Source: Butyrivibrio sp.
Lineage (GTDB): Bacteria > Bacillota_A > Clostridia > Lachnospirales > Lachnospiraceae
DNA length: 23,274 nucleotides
Assembly: GCA_024690635.1 (NCBI GenBank)
Contig: JAILOW010000184.1
Coordinates: 1-23,274, forward strand
Direction: 5' to 3'
Position numbers and translations under genes: made by a program. A model generated the notes under the pieces. The model had not been told where the DNA came from. It worked only from the letters and a program-made list of their open reading frames with translations, and did not search any database. How positions within the stretch are numbered: the first letter of the stretch is position 1; the number at the start of each line of letters is the position of its first letter. Below, piece after piece: positions 1 through 8,656 of the stretch.

Positions 1-1
1 C

Positions 2-451
2 TCTTTTACCCTCTACGGCTTTTTATCAAGAGATGAATTGAAGTTATTTAAAATGCTTATAACAGTCAGCGGCATAGGCCCCAAGGGAGGTCTTTCCATT
101 TTGTCGGTAATGTCGCCCGATGATCTTAGATTTGCCATAATGGCAGGGGACTCAGGTGCTATCTCCAAGGCGCCGGGAATCGGCAAAAAGACTGCTGAGA
201 GGATAACCCTTGAGCTTCGCGACAAGATAAAGACCTTTGAAGATCTTATGCCGGGAGGCGTATCGATAGCTTCCGATGATCTCGATGAGGGAGAAAACAG
301 TGCAAGGGATGAAGCGGTTGCCGCACTGGTGGCTCTTGGCTACAACAGAAGCGACTCTGTAAAAGCTCTTAGAAAAGTAATAAACAAAAACGAAGCTGCC
401 GCATCGGACACAGAGATGCTGCTTAAGCTGGCTCTTAAGGAGATGTTCTGA
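2..451 (+). CDS. ruvA: Holliday junction branch migration protein RuvA (5' truncated by window edge)
   Basis: RuvA binds the four-way Holliday junction as a tetramer and loads RuvB hexamers for branch migration. The reading frame is open from base 2 and about 149 residues are visible. The family is about 200 residues long, so roughly the first 50 residues, part of the N-terminal OB fold, lie outside the window. Visible parts are the end of the OB fold ([13 protein letters not shown]), two helix-hairpin-helix motifs (VSGIGPKGG and [12 protein letters not shown]) that contact junction DNA, an acidic linker, and the C-terminal RuvB-binding three-helix domain ([18 protein letters not shown]). The stop is 5 nt before the ruvB start, so the two genes are almost certainly co-transcribed. 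An internal TTG at position 38 is not the real start, because conserved family sequence continues upstream of it. Confidence 0.96.
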   Translation, partial: SFTLYGFLSRDELKLFKMLITVSGIGPKGGLSILSVMSPDDLRFAIMAGDSGAISKAPGIGKKTAERITLELRDKIKTFEDLMPGGVSIASDDLDEGENSARDEAVAALVALGYNRSDSVKALRKVINKNEAAASDTEMLLKLALKEMF

Positions 452-456
452 GGGAT

Positions 457-1488
457 ATGGAAAAAAGAAAGATAGCCACTTCCGCCAGGGGGATGGATAC
501 ACAGGCAAATCAGGAGGACATAAAGATCGAAGGATCTCTTCGTCCCAAACGCCTTGAAAACTATATAGGACAAAAGAAAATAAAGGAAAGCCTCAAGATC
601 TACATTGAGGCCGCAAAAAAGAGAGGCGACAGTCTTGACCACCTTCTTTTCTACGGACCGCCCGGACTTGGTAAGACCACTCTTGCATCCATCATTGCAG
701 CGGAGATGGGAGTAAATATCAAGATAACCAGCGGACCTGCCATTGAAAAGCCGGGAGACATGGCTGCCATACTCAATAACCTTCAGGAGGGAGATGTTCT
801 GTTTGTGGATGAGATCCACAGACTCAACAGACAGGTGGAAGAAGTTCTTTATCCCGCCATGGAGGATTACTGCATCGACATCATGATAGGAAAGGGACCC
901 ACAGCCAGATCCATAAGGCTTGACCTTCCCCACTTTACTCTTATTGGAGCAACCACAAGAGCAGGAATGCTCTCTGCGCCTCTTCGTGATCGTTTCGGCA
1001 TGATCCACAGAATGGAGTTTTATGATGTGGACGAGCTTTTGGAGATCATAATGCAGTCTGCAAAAGTCCTTGGAGTTGAGGTTGATGAAAAGGGCGCTGC
1101 GGAGATGGCCAAAAGAAGCCGCGGAACGCCCAGACTTGCCAACAGGATACTTAAAAGAGTAAGGGACTTTGCCCAGGTTAAATACGACGGCAAGATCACC
1201 GAAGAAGTTGCCAATACCGCACTGGATCTTATGGACGTTGATAAGCTTGGACTTGACCATACAGACAGAAACATCCTTCTTACCATGATAAACAAGTTTG
1301 CGGGAGGCCCTGTGGGACTTGATACTCTGGCGGCTGCCATAGGCGAGGATGCAGGCACCATTGAGGATGTTTACGAACCATATCTTATTAAAAACGGACT
1401 CATTAACAGAACCCCCAGGGGAAGAGTCGTTACAGATACCGCATACTCTCATTTGGGGCTTGAAATGCCCACATCTGAGGATATATAA
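457..1488 (+). CDS. ruvB: Holliday junction branch migration ATPase RuvB
   Basis: RuvB is the AAA+ motor that pumps DNA through the RuvA-bound Holliday junction during recombinational repair. The 343-residue product has normal family length. Visible motifs are Walker [10 protein letters not shown] (residues 67-75), Walker B with DEIH (118-121), sensor 1 LIGATTRAG, the arginine-finger region LRDRFG, and the C-terminal winged-helix domain that starts near [10 protein letters not shown] and contains [16 protein letters not shown]. The N-terminal [12 protein letters not shown] is the typical RuvB entry motif. The start ATG follows a GAGGG ribosome binding site that overlaps the ruvA stop region, so translation is probably coupled. 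No key residue is missing. Confidence 0.98.
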   Translation: MEKRKIATSARGMDTQANQEDIKIEGSLRPKRLENYIGQKKIKESLKIYIEAAKKRGDSLDHLLFYGPPGLGKTTLASIIAAEMGVNIKITSGPAIEKPGDMAAILNNLQEGDVLFVDEIHRLNRQVEEVLYPAMEDYCIDIMIGKGPTARSIRLDLPHFTLIGATTRAGMLSAPLRDRFGMIHRMEFYDVDELLEIIMQSAKVLGVEVDEKGAAEMAKRSRGTPRLANRILKRVRDFAQVKYDGKITEEVANTALDLMDVDKLGLDHTDRNILLTMINKFAGGPVGLDTLAAAIGEDAGTIEDVYEPYLIKNGLINRTPRGRVVTDTAYSHLGLEMPTSEDI

Positions 1489-1523
1489 TTATTCTACACA
1501 TGCAGATTTAGGGGGAAACCAAC

Positions 1524-1937
1524 ATGGCATCTAAAACAGATACCGAGGTTATAATCGGCGGCAAGGTATTTACATTAAGCGGATATGAGAGTGAGGAGTA
1601 CCTTCAGAAGGTGGCTTCTTACATAAATAACAAGATCGCTGAGTACAACAAGATCGACGGCTTTAAGAGACAACCCTTGGATACTCAGAATGTTCTTTTA
1701 CAGCTCAACATCGCAGATGACTATTTCAAGGCCAAAAAGCAGATCGAGCTGATGGAAGAGCAGCTTGGAGAAAAGGAAAAAGAACTCTATGATCTCAAGC
1801 ATGAGCTTATCACCGCTCAGATTAAGCTTGAAAATACCGAGAAAAACTCCAAGAATCTCCAGACCAAGCTTGATGAATCCTCAAAAAAGATCATACAGCT
1901 TGAAACACAGGTCAAAGGAAATTCAAACAAGAAATGA
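1524..1937 (+). CDS. zapA: Cell division protein ZapA
   Basis: ZapA is a small cytoplasmic protein that bundles FtsZ protofilaments at the division site. The 137-residue product begins with the ZapA globular domain (TEVIIGGKVFTLSGYESEEY, about residues 7-26, then VASYINNKI and a NVLLQLNIADDYFKAK helix). It continues as a long charged coiled coil from about residue 75 to the end. That tail is longer than in E. coli ZapA but usual for Firmicutes forms. The start follows a purine-rich ribosome binding site (TTAGGGGGAA). The gene lies 35 nt behind ruvB and is followed by an intrinsic terminator, so it appears to close the ruvAB-zapA unit. In B. subtilis, zapA likewise sits near DNA-repair genes. 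Confidence 0.88.
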   Translation: MASKTDTEVIIGGKVFTLSGYESEEYLQKVASYINNKIAEYNKIDGFKRQPLDTQNVLLQLNIADDYFKAKKQIELMEEQLGEKEKELYDLKHELITAQIKLENTEKNSKNLQTKLDESSKKIIQLETQVKGNSNKK

Positions 1938-1943
1938 TCGCTA

Positions 1944-1973
1944 AAGGCTGTCTGAAAAAGGACGGCCTTTTTT
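1944..1973 (+). terminator. Intrinsic terminator after zapA
   Basis: A 9-bp stem (AAGGCTGTC paired with GACGGCCTT, one G-U wobble) with an 8-nt loop is followed by an uninterrupted T run. It begins 7 nt after the zapA stop and ends only about 16 nt before the next start codon. Confidence 0.8.
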
Positions 1974-1988
1974 CACATTTAAAATATT

Positions 1989-4316
1989 ATGAGTAAAAAA
2001 GTAGAACTACTTGCTCCCGCAGGGGGCTACGAAACAATGGTGGGGGCATTCAATGCAGGTGCCGACGCCGTTTATCTTGGCGGATCCAAATTCGGCGCAA
2101 GAGCCTATGCTGACAATTTCGATACCCAGCAGGTCCTTGACGCTGTTTCTTATGCGCATCTCCACGGCAAGAGAATATATCTGACGGTCAATACCCTGGT
2201 AAAAGAAAATGAGTTTGGCCAGGTTTATGATTTCATGGTGCCCTATGCAGAAAAGGGTCTTGATGGTGTTATAGTTCAGGACCTTGGTGTTATGAGACTC
2301 ATAGGAAGGGAATTTCCCGGGATCGAGCTTCATGCAAGCACCCAGCAGACCGTTACCGGCGTATACGGAGCGAAGCTTTTAAAAGAGCTTGGCTGCTGCA
2401 GAGTTGTTCCCGCAAGAGAACTTTCTTTACAGGAAATGAGAGACATCAGAGAAAAGGCTGATGTGGAGGTTGAAGCATTTATCCACGGCGCCATGTGCTA
2501 TTGCTACTCCGGAGCCTGCCTTTTTAGCAGCATGATAGGCGGAAGGAGCGGAAACAGAGGACGATGCGCCCAGCCCTGCAGACTTCCTTACAAGACTATG
2601 AACTCCAAGGGAGAGGTTTACCCCTTAAGCCTTAAGGATATGAGCACCATCGGCATGATCCCGGAGCTTATAGAAGCGGGAATCGATTCCTTCAAGATAG
2701 AGGGCAGGATGAAAAAGCCCGAGTATTCTGCGGGTGTGACAGCTCTTTACAGGAAATATATCGATATGTACTATGCTCAGCCGGAGGGAGAGTACAAGGT
2801 CTCCAAAGAAGATATGGAGATGCTGAAAAACCTGTATCAGAGAACAGGAATCAGCGACGGCTACTACCACAGGCATAATGGAAAAACCATGGTGACTGTA
2901 TCATCCCCTGCTTATAACAGCACTTCCGAGGAAGTTTTATCAGCTGTAAGGGAAAAGTATTTAAGGTCGGAGCTAAAGATTGACTGCCACCTGGAATGCA
3001 GGCTCACTGTTGGCGAACCGGCGCACCTTGCCATGAAGGCAGATAAAGATGGAAAAGAATACACCAAAGAGGCTGTGGGCTCAGCTGTTCAGAGCGCTTC
3101 CAAGCGCCCCATGGATGAGGAGAGCATTAAAAAGCAGCTTAAAAAGCTTGGAAATACGCCTTTTGAAGCAAAGGACATCAAGGTCAGCATAGATGACCAA
3201 GGAACCGGACTTGGGATATTTGTTGCAGTCAGCGAGCTTAACGAGCTTAGGCGAGAAGTCTGCGATAAGATGATGGAAGAGCTTCTTTCACAGGTTCCCG
3301 GTGCGGCAGGTGACTTAGCGGCGACATGTGGCTCTGTGGCAGGAGTAGATGCAAGTTTTGATGCGGAGCTTTATGAATCCTCCGAAAAGGCAGATAATAA
3401 AGGAACAAGGAAATTAAAGGTTCTTGTAAATACGAAGGATCAGCTTTTTGACGTGATAAAGGCTGCGGACAGCTGTGGCTATCCCTCGACCCTTATTTTA
3501 AGCGGACTTCTGATCCTTGGAGCGGGCTCTGAGGAAAAGGCTCTTATAGAAAAGGCTGCGGCTCATGAATGCAGCGTTTACGCGGCCCTTCCCTTTATAA
3601 CAAGAAAAGAGGATGATCCCGCCCTTGACGGCATAAAGCTTATCTCAGATATTGTGGAAAAATGCACCGGGCTTGGTATAGGAGGACTCCTTGTAAGAAA
3701 CCTTGAGCAGCTTTCATTTTTGAAGGAAAGTGGATACAAGGGAGATATCATCACCGACTACGGTGTATATAACTGGAACAAAGAGGCAGTACTTGAGCTT
3801 CTTGCCTGCAATGACAGGGATAGGGATTTCTTTATAAAAGAGATCTCGGTGCCCTACGAGCTTACTCTTTCAGAGGGGGCAGACCTTGTAAAAGCCTATA
3901 AAAAGGATGTAAAGATCCCCTGCTCCTACAATATCTACGGGCACATTCCCATGATGATAAGCGCAGGCTGCGTAAAGCTCACCATGGATAAGTGCAGCGG
4001 CAAAAGAGGAGAGCTTCACAGAGAAAACCTCACTATTACAGACAGAATGGGGAATGACCTCAAGATCACCGCGGATTGCAGAAACTGCATGAACACAATC
4101 TGGAATCCTCATCCCACGTCTCTTCACAAAAAGCTTTCAGATATTCAGAAAATGGGGATTTTTGAATATTTCAGGATCGACTTTACCGTTGAAAAAGGAA
4201 AGCGGGCCGGTGAAGTGTACGAGTTTTATGCAGATCTTTTAAAGGGCGAAAAGCCTTTTGATATTTTTGAAAAAACAAGCTATACCACGGGACATTTTAC
4301 CCGGGGTGTGGAGTAA
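1989..4316 (+). CDS. U32 family peptidase with DUF3656-type extension; probable RNA hydroxylase (RlhA/TrhP-like)
   Basis: The 775-residue protein starts with the U32 barrel sequence VELLAPAGGYETMVGAFNAGADAVYLGG and carries the family signature at residues 162-198 (EAFIHGAMCYCYSGACLFSS, then GNRGRCAQPCR). Cysteines at 170, 177, 193 and 197 are placed to bind an iron-sulfur cluster. Characterised members of this family, E. coli RlhA and TrhP, hydroxylate rRNA or tRNA using prephenate rather than acting as proteases, so 'peptidase' is a historical label. Residues about 330-600 form a second region typical of the long DUF3656-type members, and the C-terminus contains DCRNCMNTIWNPHPTS. The conserved N-terminus fixes the ATG at 1989, yet no ribosome binding site is visible before it. 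The precise substrate cannot be read from sequence. Confidence 0.88.
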   Translation: MSKKVELLAPAGGYETMVGAFNAGADAVYLGGSKFGARAYADNFDTQQVLDAVSYAHLHGKRIYLTVNTLVKENEFGQVYDFMVPYAEKGLDGVIVQDLGVMRLIGREFPGIELHASTQQTVTGVYGAKLLKELGCCRVVPARELSLQEMRDIREKADVEVEAFIHGAMCYCYSGACLFSSMIGGRSGNRGRCAQPCRLPYKTMNSKGEVYPLSLKDMSTIGMIPELIEAGIDSFKIEGRMKKPEYSAGVTALYRKYIDMYYAQPEGEYKVSKEDMEMLKNLYQRTGISDGYYHRHNGKTMVTVSSPAYNSTSEEVLSAVREKYLRSELKIDCHLECRLTVGEPAHLAMKADKDGKEYTKEAVGSAVQSASKRPMDEESIKKQLKKLGNTPFEAKDIKVSIDDQGTGLGIFVAVSELNELRREVCDKMMEELLSQVPGAAGDLAATCGSVAGVDASFDAELYESSEKADNKGTRKLKVLVNTKDQLFDVIKAADSCGYPSTLILSGLLILGAGSEEKALIEKAAAHECSVYAALPFITRKEDDPALDGIKLISDIVEKCTGLGIGGLLVRNLEQLSFLKESGYKGDIITDYGVYNWNKEAVLELLACNDRDRDFFIKEISVPYELTLSEGADLVKAYKKDVKIPCSYNIYGHIPMMISAGCVKLTMDKCSGKRGELHRENLTITDRMGNDLKITADCRNCMNTIWNPHPTSLHKKLSDIQKMGIFEYFRIDFTVEKGKRAGEVYEFYADLLKGEKPFDIFEKTSYTTGHFTRGVE

Positions 4317-4319
4317 AGT

Positions 4320-5666
4320 ATGGAATTGTATGTTAGGGAATTATCTAAATACGTGATCGCCCTGTTTCTTTTCCTGTATACCCTGGAAGCCTTTATGACC
4401 TTCAGGTATACCACGGAGAAAAAGAGAAAGGGCATCTATATAAGGCAGATCGTGTGCATGTTTGCGGTTCAGCTATCCTGTTTTGTACAGATAATAGCAA
4501 AGACCGGCAAACCCGTTTACCTGTTCTTTTTCATGTTCCAGATCATCATATTTGCATCGGTGCTGCTATTGTTCTATATCATCTATCCGGAGGGCAACAG
4601 GCTGATTATAAATAACAGCTGTATGCTTTTGATGATAGGAATGATCATGCTTACAAGGATTTCATATGGAAAAGCAGTAAGGCAGTTTTTTATCGTTGCG
4701 GCGTCCTTTGTCATAGGATTTTTTATCCCGGAGATGATCTTCAGATTCAATTTCCTTAAAAAATTTACCTGGATCTATGCTCTTGTGGGAGTTGTTTTCC
4801 TTGGGGCGGTGCTTATTTTAAGTGCGGCCATAAACGGATCCAAGATCACCTACACTCTGGGAGGCGTGACCTTCCAGCCTTCGGAGGTTGTAAAGATACT
4901 GTTTTTGTTCTTTATGGCGGGGGCCTTGTACAAGGCTGAGGACATATTGCATCTGTTTTTATTATCGCTCGTTGCGGCACTTCATGTCATTATCCTTGTT
5001 TTGTCAAAGGACCTGGGAAGCGCCCTTATCTTTTTTGTGATCTATCTTGCCATGATCTACATTTCAACTGACAACGTGGGCTATCTCATACTGGGCCTTT
5101 CCTTTGGGGGCATAGCCAGCATGGTTTCATACAAGCTCTTTAGTCATATAAGAGTCAGGGTATCCGCATGGAGAGATCCCTTTGGGGATATTGCGGATTC
5201 GGGCTATCAGCTGTCACAGTCTCTTTTTGGCATCAGCAGCGGCGGATGGTTCGGAGCAGGGCTTTACGGCGGATCGCCACAGTCCATTCCCTATGTTGAG
5301 CAGGACTTTATTTTCTCTGCAATCGCAGAGGAGATGGGTGTTATATTTGCAATTCTCATGGCGCTTATCTGCGTGAGCACCTTTATGATGATCATGCAGG
5401 AGGGCTATTACATAAAAGATAAATTCTACAGACTTATTGTGTGCGGCATCGGAGTCGCCTACATTTTCCAGACCTTCCTTACCATAGGAGGAGGCTCAAA
5501 GTTCATTCCCCTTACGGGAGTAACCCTTCCCCTTGTAAGCTACGGCGGATCCTCTGTTCTTGTGACCATTATGATGATCATGATCGCAGAAGGCATATGT
5601 ATGATCAGAACTGATGAGAGGTATGAAGCTCTTGAACGAAAACGAAAAAAGCAGCAGGAAAAATAA
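4320..5666 (+). CDS. SEDS family peptidoglycan glycosyltransferase (FtsW/RodA/SpoVE)
   Basis: This integral membrane protein of 448 residues polymerises lipid II into glycan strands together with a class B penicillin-binding protein. Family motifs are clear: GMIMLTRIS, LSKDLGSALIFF, the segment VEQDFIFSAIAEEMG with the conserved aspartate at D329, and FIPLTGVTLPLVSYGGSS with SYGGSS at 407-412. About three extra transmembrane segments (roughly residues 8-90) precede the SEDS core, making the protein longer than E. coli RodA. The ATG lies 3 nt after the U32 stop, with a GGAG ribosome binding site inside the end of that gene. The 3' end overlaps the next gene by 53 nt. The pairing resembles actinobacterial rodA-pbpA. 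Whether it serves elongation or division cannot be decided from sequence. Confidence 0.92.
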   Translation: MELYVRELSKYVIALFLFLYTLEAFMTFRYTTEKKRKGIYIRQIVCMFAVQLSCFVQIIAKTGKPVYLFFFMFQIIIFASVLLLFYIIYPEGNRLIINNSCMLLMIGMIMLTRISYGKAVRQFFIVAASFVIGFFIPEMIFRFNFLKKFTWIYALVGVVFLGAVLILSAAINGSKITYTLGGVTFQPSEVVKILFLFFMAGALYKAEDILHLFLLSLVAALHVIILVLSKDLGSALIFFVIYLAMIYISTDNVGYLILGLSFGGIASMVSYKLFSHIRVRVSAWRDPFGDIADSGYQLSQSLFGISSGGWFGAGLYGGSPQSIPYVEQDFIFSAIAEEMGVIFAILMALICVSTFMMIMQEGYYIKDKFYRLIVCGIGVAYIFQTFLTIGGGSKFIPLTGVTLPLVSYGGSSVLVTIMMIMIAEGICMIRTDERYEALERKRKKQQEK

Positions 5667-7077
5667 AATACGCTCTTATCCCATACTGGTACTCACTGTG
5701 TTCTACGTGGGTATCTTTGTTGTGATGCTTGGATATATCGGCATTTATTCCTATAAAAACAGACAGGTTCTGATGAACAACAATTACAACACACGTCAGC
5801 AGATCCTGACGACTCAGAACAAAAGAGGAAATATCTACGCGGGAGACGGCACGGTCCTTGCCTATTCCGAGGAGGATGCCAACGGGGATGAGGTAAGAGT
5901 CTATCCTTATGGAAGAGAGTTTGCCCATGTTCTGGGCTATGCCACCAACGGAAGAAGCGGTCTTGAGGCATCCGAGAACTATTACCTCATAAAATGCAGT
6001 ATGGATCTGTCTGAAAAGGCGGAATATGAGCAAAGAGGGGAGAAATACCCTGCGGACAGTCTTTATACCACGCTGGATATCGGACTTCAGGAGGTTGCAT
6101 ACAAGGCCCTTGCAGCCAGAAAGGGAGCTGTTGTTGTAACAGATCCCAAAACAGGGCAGATACTTGCTATGGTTTCAAAACCCGATTACGACCCCGGCAC
6201 CATTAAACAGGACTGGGAGGATCTGGTAAAAGATACTCATGGTGAAGCTAAACTTCTAAACCGCGCAACCCAGGGCCTTTATCCGCCGGGATCAACCTTC
6301 AAGATCGTTACGGCACTTGCTTATTTAAAAGAGCATGAGGGAGACTACCAAAACTACAGATATACCTGCTCGGGGAAGTTTAAAGACGGAGAAGATGTGA
6401 TCTCATGCTTCCACGGGGAGAGCCACGGAAGTCTGGACCTTTACAGCTCTTTTGCCAAATCCTGTAATTCATCCTTTGCAAATATAGGGGTTGATATAGA
6501 CAGAAAGGTCTTTGCGGATACCTTAAAAGAGCTGATGTTCAACCAGGAGCAGCCTCTTGATATTGCCTACAAAAAAAGTAAGGCTACCATTTCGGCGGAA
6601 AGCACAACAGCTGACGTGATGCAGCTTGCCATAGGGCAGGGTACTACAGGCGTTACGCCCATGCATATCAATATGATAACCTGCGCGGCAGCCAACGACG
6701 GCCTTCTGATGAAACCCTATCTGGTAAAAGCGGTTAAGAGCCTTGACGGCAAGGTGGTATTAAAGAATGAACCCGAATCCTACAAAAAACTCATGACAGC
6801 AGAGCAGTCGAGGATATTAAGAGAGATGATGGAGCAGGTGGTACAAAACGGAACGGCCACCAATTTAAAAGGCCTTTCCTACACTTCTGCAGGAAAGACC
6901 GGTTCTGCTGAGTTTAACACCGCCACATCGGATTCACATGCCTGGTTTACGGGATATGCTCCCGCAGATGATCCCAGGATCTGCGTTACCATAATAGTTG
7001 AAAACGCAGGAACCGGCGGAAGCTATGCGGTACCCATTGCCAAGAGAATATTTGATGCATATTTCGGCGTTGAATAA
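5614..7077 (+). CDS. Penicillin-binding protein 2-like transpeptidase (class B, PbpA-like)
   Basis: This is a membrane-anchored D,D-transpeptidase that cross-links peptidoglycan made by the adjacent SEDS enzyme. It has one N-terminal transmembrane helix (about residues 24-45) and a short extracytoplasmic N-terminal region, then the transpeptidase fold. The active-site motifs are STFK (S227-K230), SCN (S283-N285) and KTGS (K428-S431), numbered from the ATG at 5614. At 487 residues it is shorter than typical PBP2 or FtsI and matches the compact PbpA type. The start is uncertain. The ATG at 5614 has no ribosome binding site, whereas an in-frame TTG at 5632 lies 10 nt after AGAGG. Either start overlaps the SEDS gene, which implies translational coupling. 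Only 13 nt separate its stop from the convergent HD-GYP gene, with no evident terminator. Confidence 0.93.
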   Translation: MRGMKLLNENEKSSRKNKIRSYPILVLTVFYVGIFVVMLGYIGIYSYKNRQVLMNNNYNTRQQILTTQNKRGNIYAGDGTVLAYSEEDANGDEVRVYPYGREFAHVLGYATNGRSGLEASENYYLIKCSMDLSEKAEYEQRGEKYPADSLYTTLDIGLQEVAYKALAARKGAVVVTDPKTGQILAMVSKPDYDPGTIKQDWEDLVKDTHGEAKLLNRATQGLYPPGSTFKIVTALAYLKEHEGDYQNYRYTCSGKFKDGEDVISCFHGESHGSLDLYSSFAKSCNSSFANIGVDIDRKVFADTLKELMFNQEQPLDIAYKKSKATISAESTTADVMQLAIGQGTTGVTPMHINMITCAAANDGLLMKPYLVKAVKSLDGKVVLKNEPESYKKLMTAEQSRILREMMEQVVQNGTATNLKGLSYTSAGKTGSAEFNTATSDSHAWFTGYAPADDPRICVTIIVENAGTGGSYAVPIAKRIFDAYFGVE

Positions 7078-7090
7078 TAGTTTATTAAAA

Positions 7091-8152
7091 TCAGAATACT
7101 GCTACGATGGACAACTGTTTGTTGGTGGAAAGATCAAGTAAAGTGTTGTCACCAAGTTTGATGAGAGGGCGTGAGAGCGCCTTCTCATTTATTAATATGA
7201 CTTCTCCGATCTGTCCGCTGGAGAGCTGAACGTTAAAGCCAAGCTGAGAGTTGGCGATGTGGGACAGAATGGATTTAATGGCTGCGTAGTCGTATTTTAC
7301 GAAGCCTTCGTTTTCATAGTTTGCAATGATCTGGAAGGGATTGAGTTTTTGCCTGTAGGAACGGGGCGATGTCATGGCCTCGTAGGTATCGATAATGGCG
7401 ATATATTTGGCAAATTTATCAATCTCTGTGTCTGTAAGGGATCTGGGATAGCCTGATCCGTCGCATCTTTCGTGGTGCTGTGCCGCTGCGTTTAAAACGT
7501 GCTCATCAAAGGTTCCGAGGCTCTTTAAAAAGTCATAGCCGATGGTGGTGTGGCGCATGACCATTCTGTACTCCTCGGAAGTAAGGCGCTCGGGCTTCCA
7601 AAGGATCTGATAGGGAATGCTGAGCTTACCTATGTCATAGACAAAAGCGCACTGTATCAGAAGTGATATATCCTCGTTGGAAAGACCAAGCCATGTGCCG
7701 AACACGCCCGCGATAAGAGCGGAGTTCAGGCAGTGGGCATGAGTCATGTCATCCTCACCGGGGAGCATATTGTATAAATAATCAAGAAGAAGCTCGCCGC
7801 TTTTGGCGCATACGATAATATTGCGGTAAACCTCCATGAGCTGTTCCATCTTAATGGGAGTTCTGTTGTTTACCGAGCTTATTACGAGATTTTTATATAC
7901 GGGAAAATAGATGTTATAAGTTGATTCAAAGGTCTTGAAACCTTCGCTCAGACGCACTTTCTCAAAGTGTGTGGTGGCAAAATCGATGTCCTCTTTGATA
8001 GGCACCACCATGATGGATTGTCTGGCAAGTTTTTCTATGATGGTGTCGGTGATCTTGGTATTTGCGGTGACTATGATCTCATTCTTGTAATTAAGAATGT
8101 CGTCCGCAGTAACCATCCCCGGTTTGAGCTCCATCCTCGCAACTGCTTTCAT
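7091..8152 (-). CDS. HD-GYP domain protein with degenerate HD motif
   Basis: HD-GYP proteins usually hydrolyse cyclic di-GMP in the cytoplasm. The 353-residue product has an N-terminal region of about 110 residues without a recognised sensor, the HD-GYP domain at about 120-300 and a short C-terminal tail. The GYP motif is intact (HHERCDGSGYP, residues 226-236), as is the KPERLTSEEYRMVMRH segment. However, the HD motif reads VYDIGKLSIP, so the metal-binding histidine is Tyr172 (codon TAT, one transition from CAT). Catalysis may therefore be weak or lost. The start at 8152 is chosen because GGAGG lies 9 nt upstream. A longer frame to 8206 lacks such a site. It is a single-gene unit with its own promoter, convergent with the penicillin-binding protein gene. 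Confidence 0.9.
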   Translation of the reverse strand: MKAVARMELKPGMVTADDILNYKNEIIVTANTKITDTIIEKLARQSIMVVPIKEDIDFATTHFEKVRLSEGFKTFESTYNIYFPVYKNLVISSVNNRTPIKMEQLMEVYRNIIVCAKSGELLLDYLYNMLPGEDDMTHAHCLNSALIAGVFGTWLGLSNEDISLLIQCAFVYDIGKLSIPYQILWKPERLTSEEYRMVMRHTTIGYDFLKSLGTFDEHVLNAAAQHHERCDGSGYPRSLTDTEIDKFAKYIAIIDTYEAMTSPRSYRQKLNPFQIIANYENEGFVKYDYAAIKSILSHIANSQLGFNVQLSSGQIGEVILINEKALSRPLIKLGDNTLLDLSTNKQLSIVAVF

Positions 8153-8230
8153 ACACTGCAACCTCCGATGTATAAGTCCCCCGGCCGGATCTTGGCAGAT
8201 TTCCATTAAACCGGCTCATATGTTAATATA

Positions 8231-8259
8231 AGTATATCTTTTTATATCATCACATTCAA
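8231..8259 (-). promoter_or_regulatory. Sigma-A promoter for the HD-GYP gene
   Basis: On the minus strand, TTGAAT (8254-8259) and TATACT (8231-8236) are separated by exactly 17 nt, close to the vegetative consensus. This predicts a leader of about 70 nt before the start codon at 8152. Confidence 0.75.
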
Positions 8260-8302
8260 TTTATTTTTATACAGAATTTATCAATGTTTGGGAGCTTTTG
8301 GC

Positions 8303-8638
8303 ATGAAAAAAAGGGGATTTTGCCGATTCTCTGACAACTTATACTGGGGGGAGTCAGTAAAAAAGCATTCATTGGTGAAATGGCGACTTAAACACGGCAG
8401 AGGCCAGTTCACCATCTATTGCGTCACAAGGGCACAATTTGAGCAAGATCAGCTTGATGTCACACACTGCGCATTCCTTAAACAACCCTACTATCTTGAA
8501 AATCCGCCGCTTGTCTACGGGATCGCAGGAGGCTACGACGAGGCTCTTGAGCTGATCGTGAAAATGTCCGACGATGCCATAGCCGCCGGCTATGAAGGCA
8601 GGATACTTGAGTATCTTGAAAAGGACAATAACAAATAA
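8303..8638 (+). CDS. Small conserved-looking protein of unknown function
   Basis: I do not recognise this 111-residue protein. It is soluble, with no signal peptide or membrane segment. It begins with basic, aromatic sequence (MKKRGFCRFSDNLYWGESVK), has two cysteines beyond Cys7 and ends in a helical acidic tail (GYDEALELIVKMSDDAIAAG). The ATG at 8303 is preferred because GGGAG lies 8 nt upstream. An in-frame TTG at 8288 is an alternative but has no such site. The ORF is real judging by codon use and tight spacing: its stop is 18 nt before the DUF2953 gene. It is probably the first gene of the unit that includes gerW. Confidence 0.75.
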   Translation: MKKRGFCRFSDNLYWGESVKKHSLVKWRLKHGRGQFTIYCVTRAQFEQDQLDVTHCAFLKQPYYLENPPLVYGIAGGYDEALELIVKMSDDAIAAGYEGRILEYLEKDNNK

Positions 8639-8656
8639 CCTTGTTTTGGAGTTGAT

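Noticed and set aside
340..1452. Minus-strand 370-codon ORF antisense to ruvB
   Set aside because: ruvB is unmistakable on the plus strand. The antisense frame is open only because of codon bias.
8153..8206. Longer N-terminus for the HD-GYP protein
   Set aside because: GGAGG is ideally placed for the start at 8152, and the added residues have no such site.
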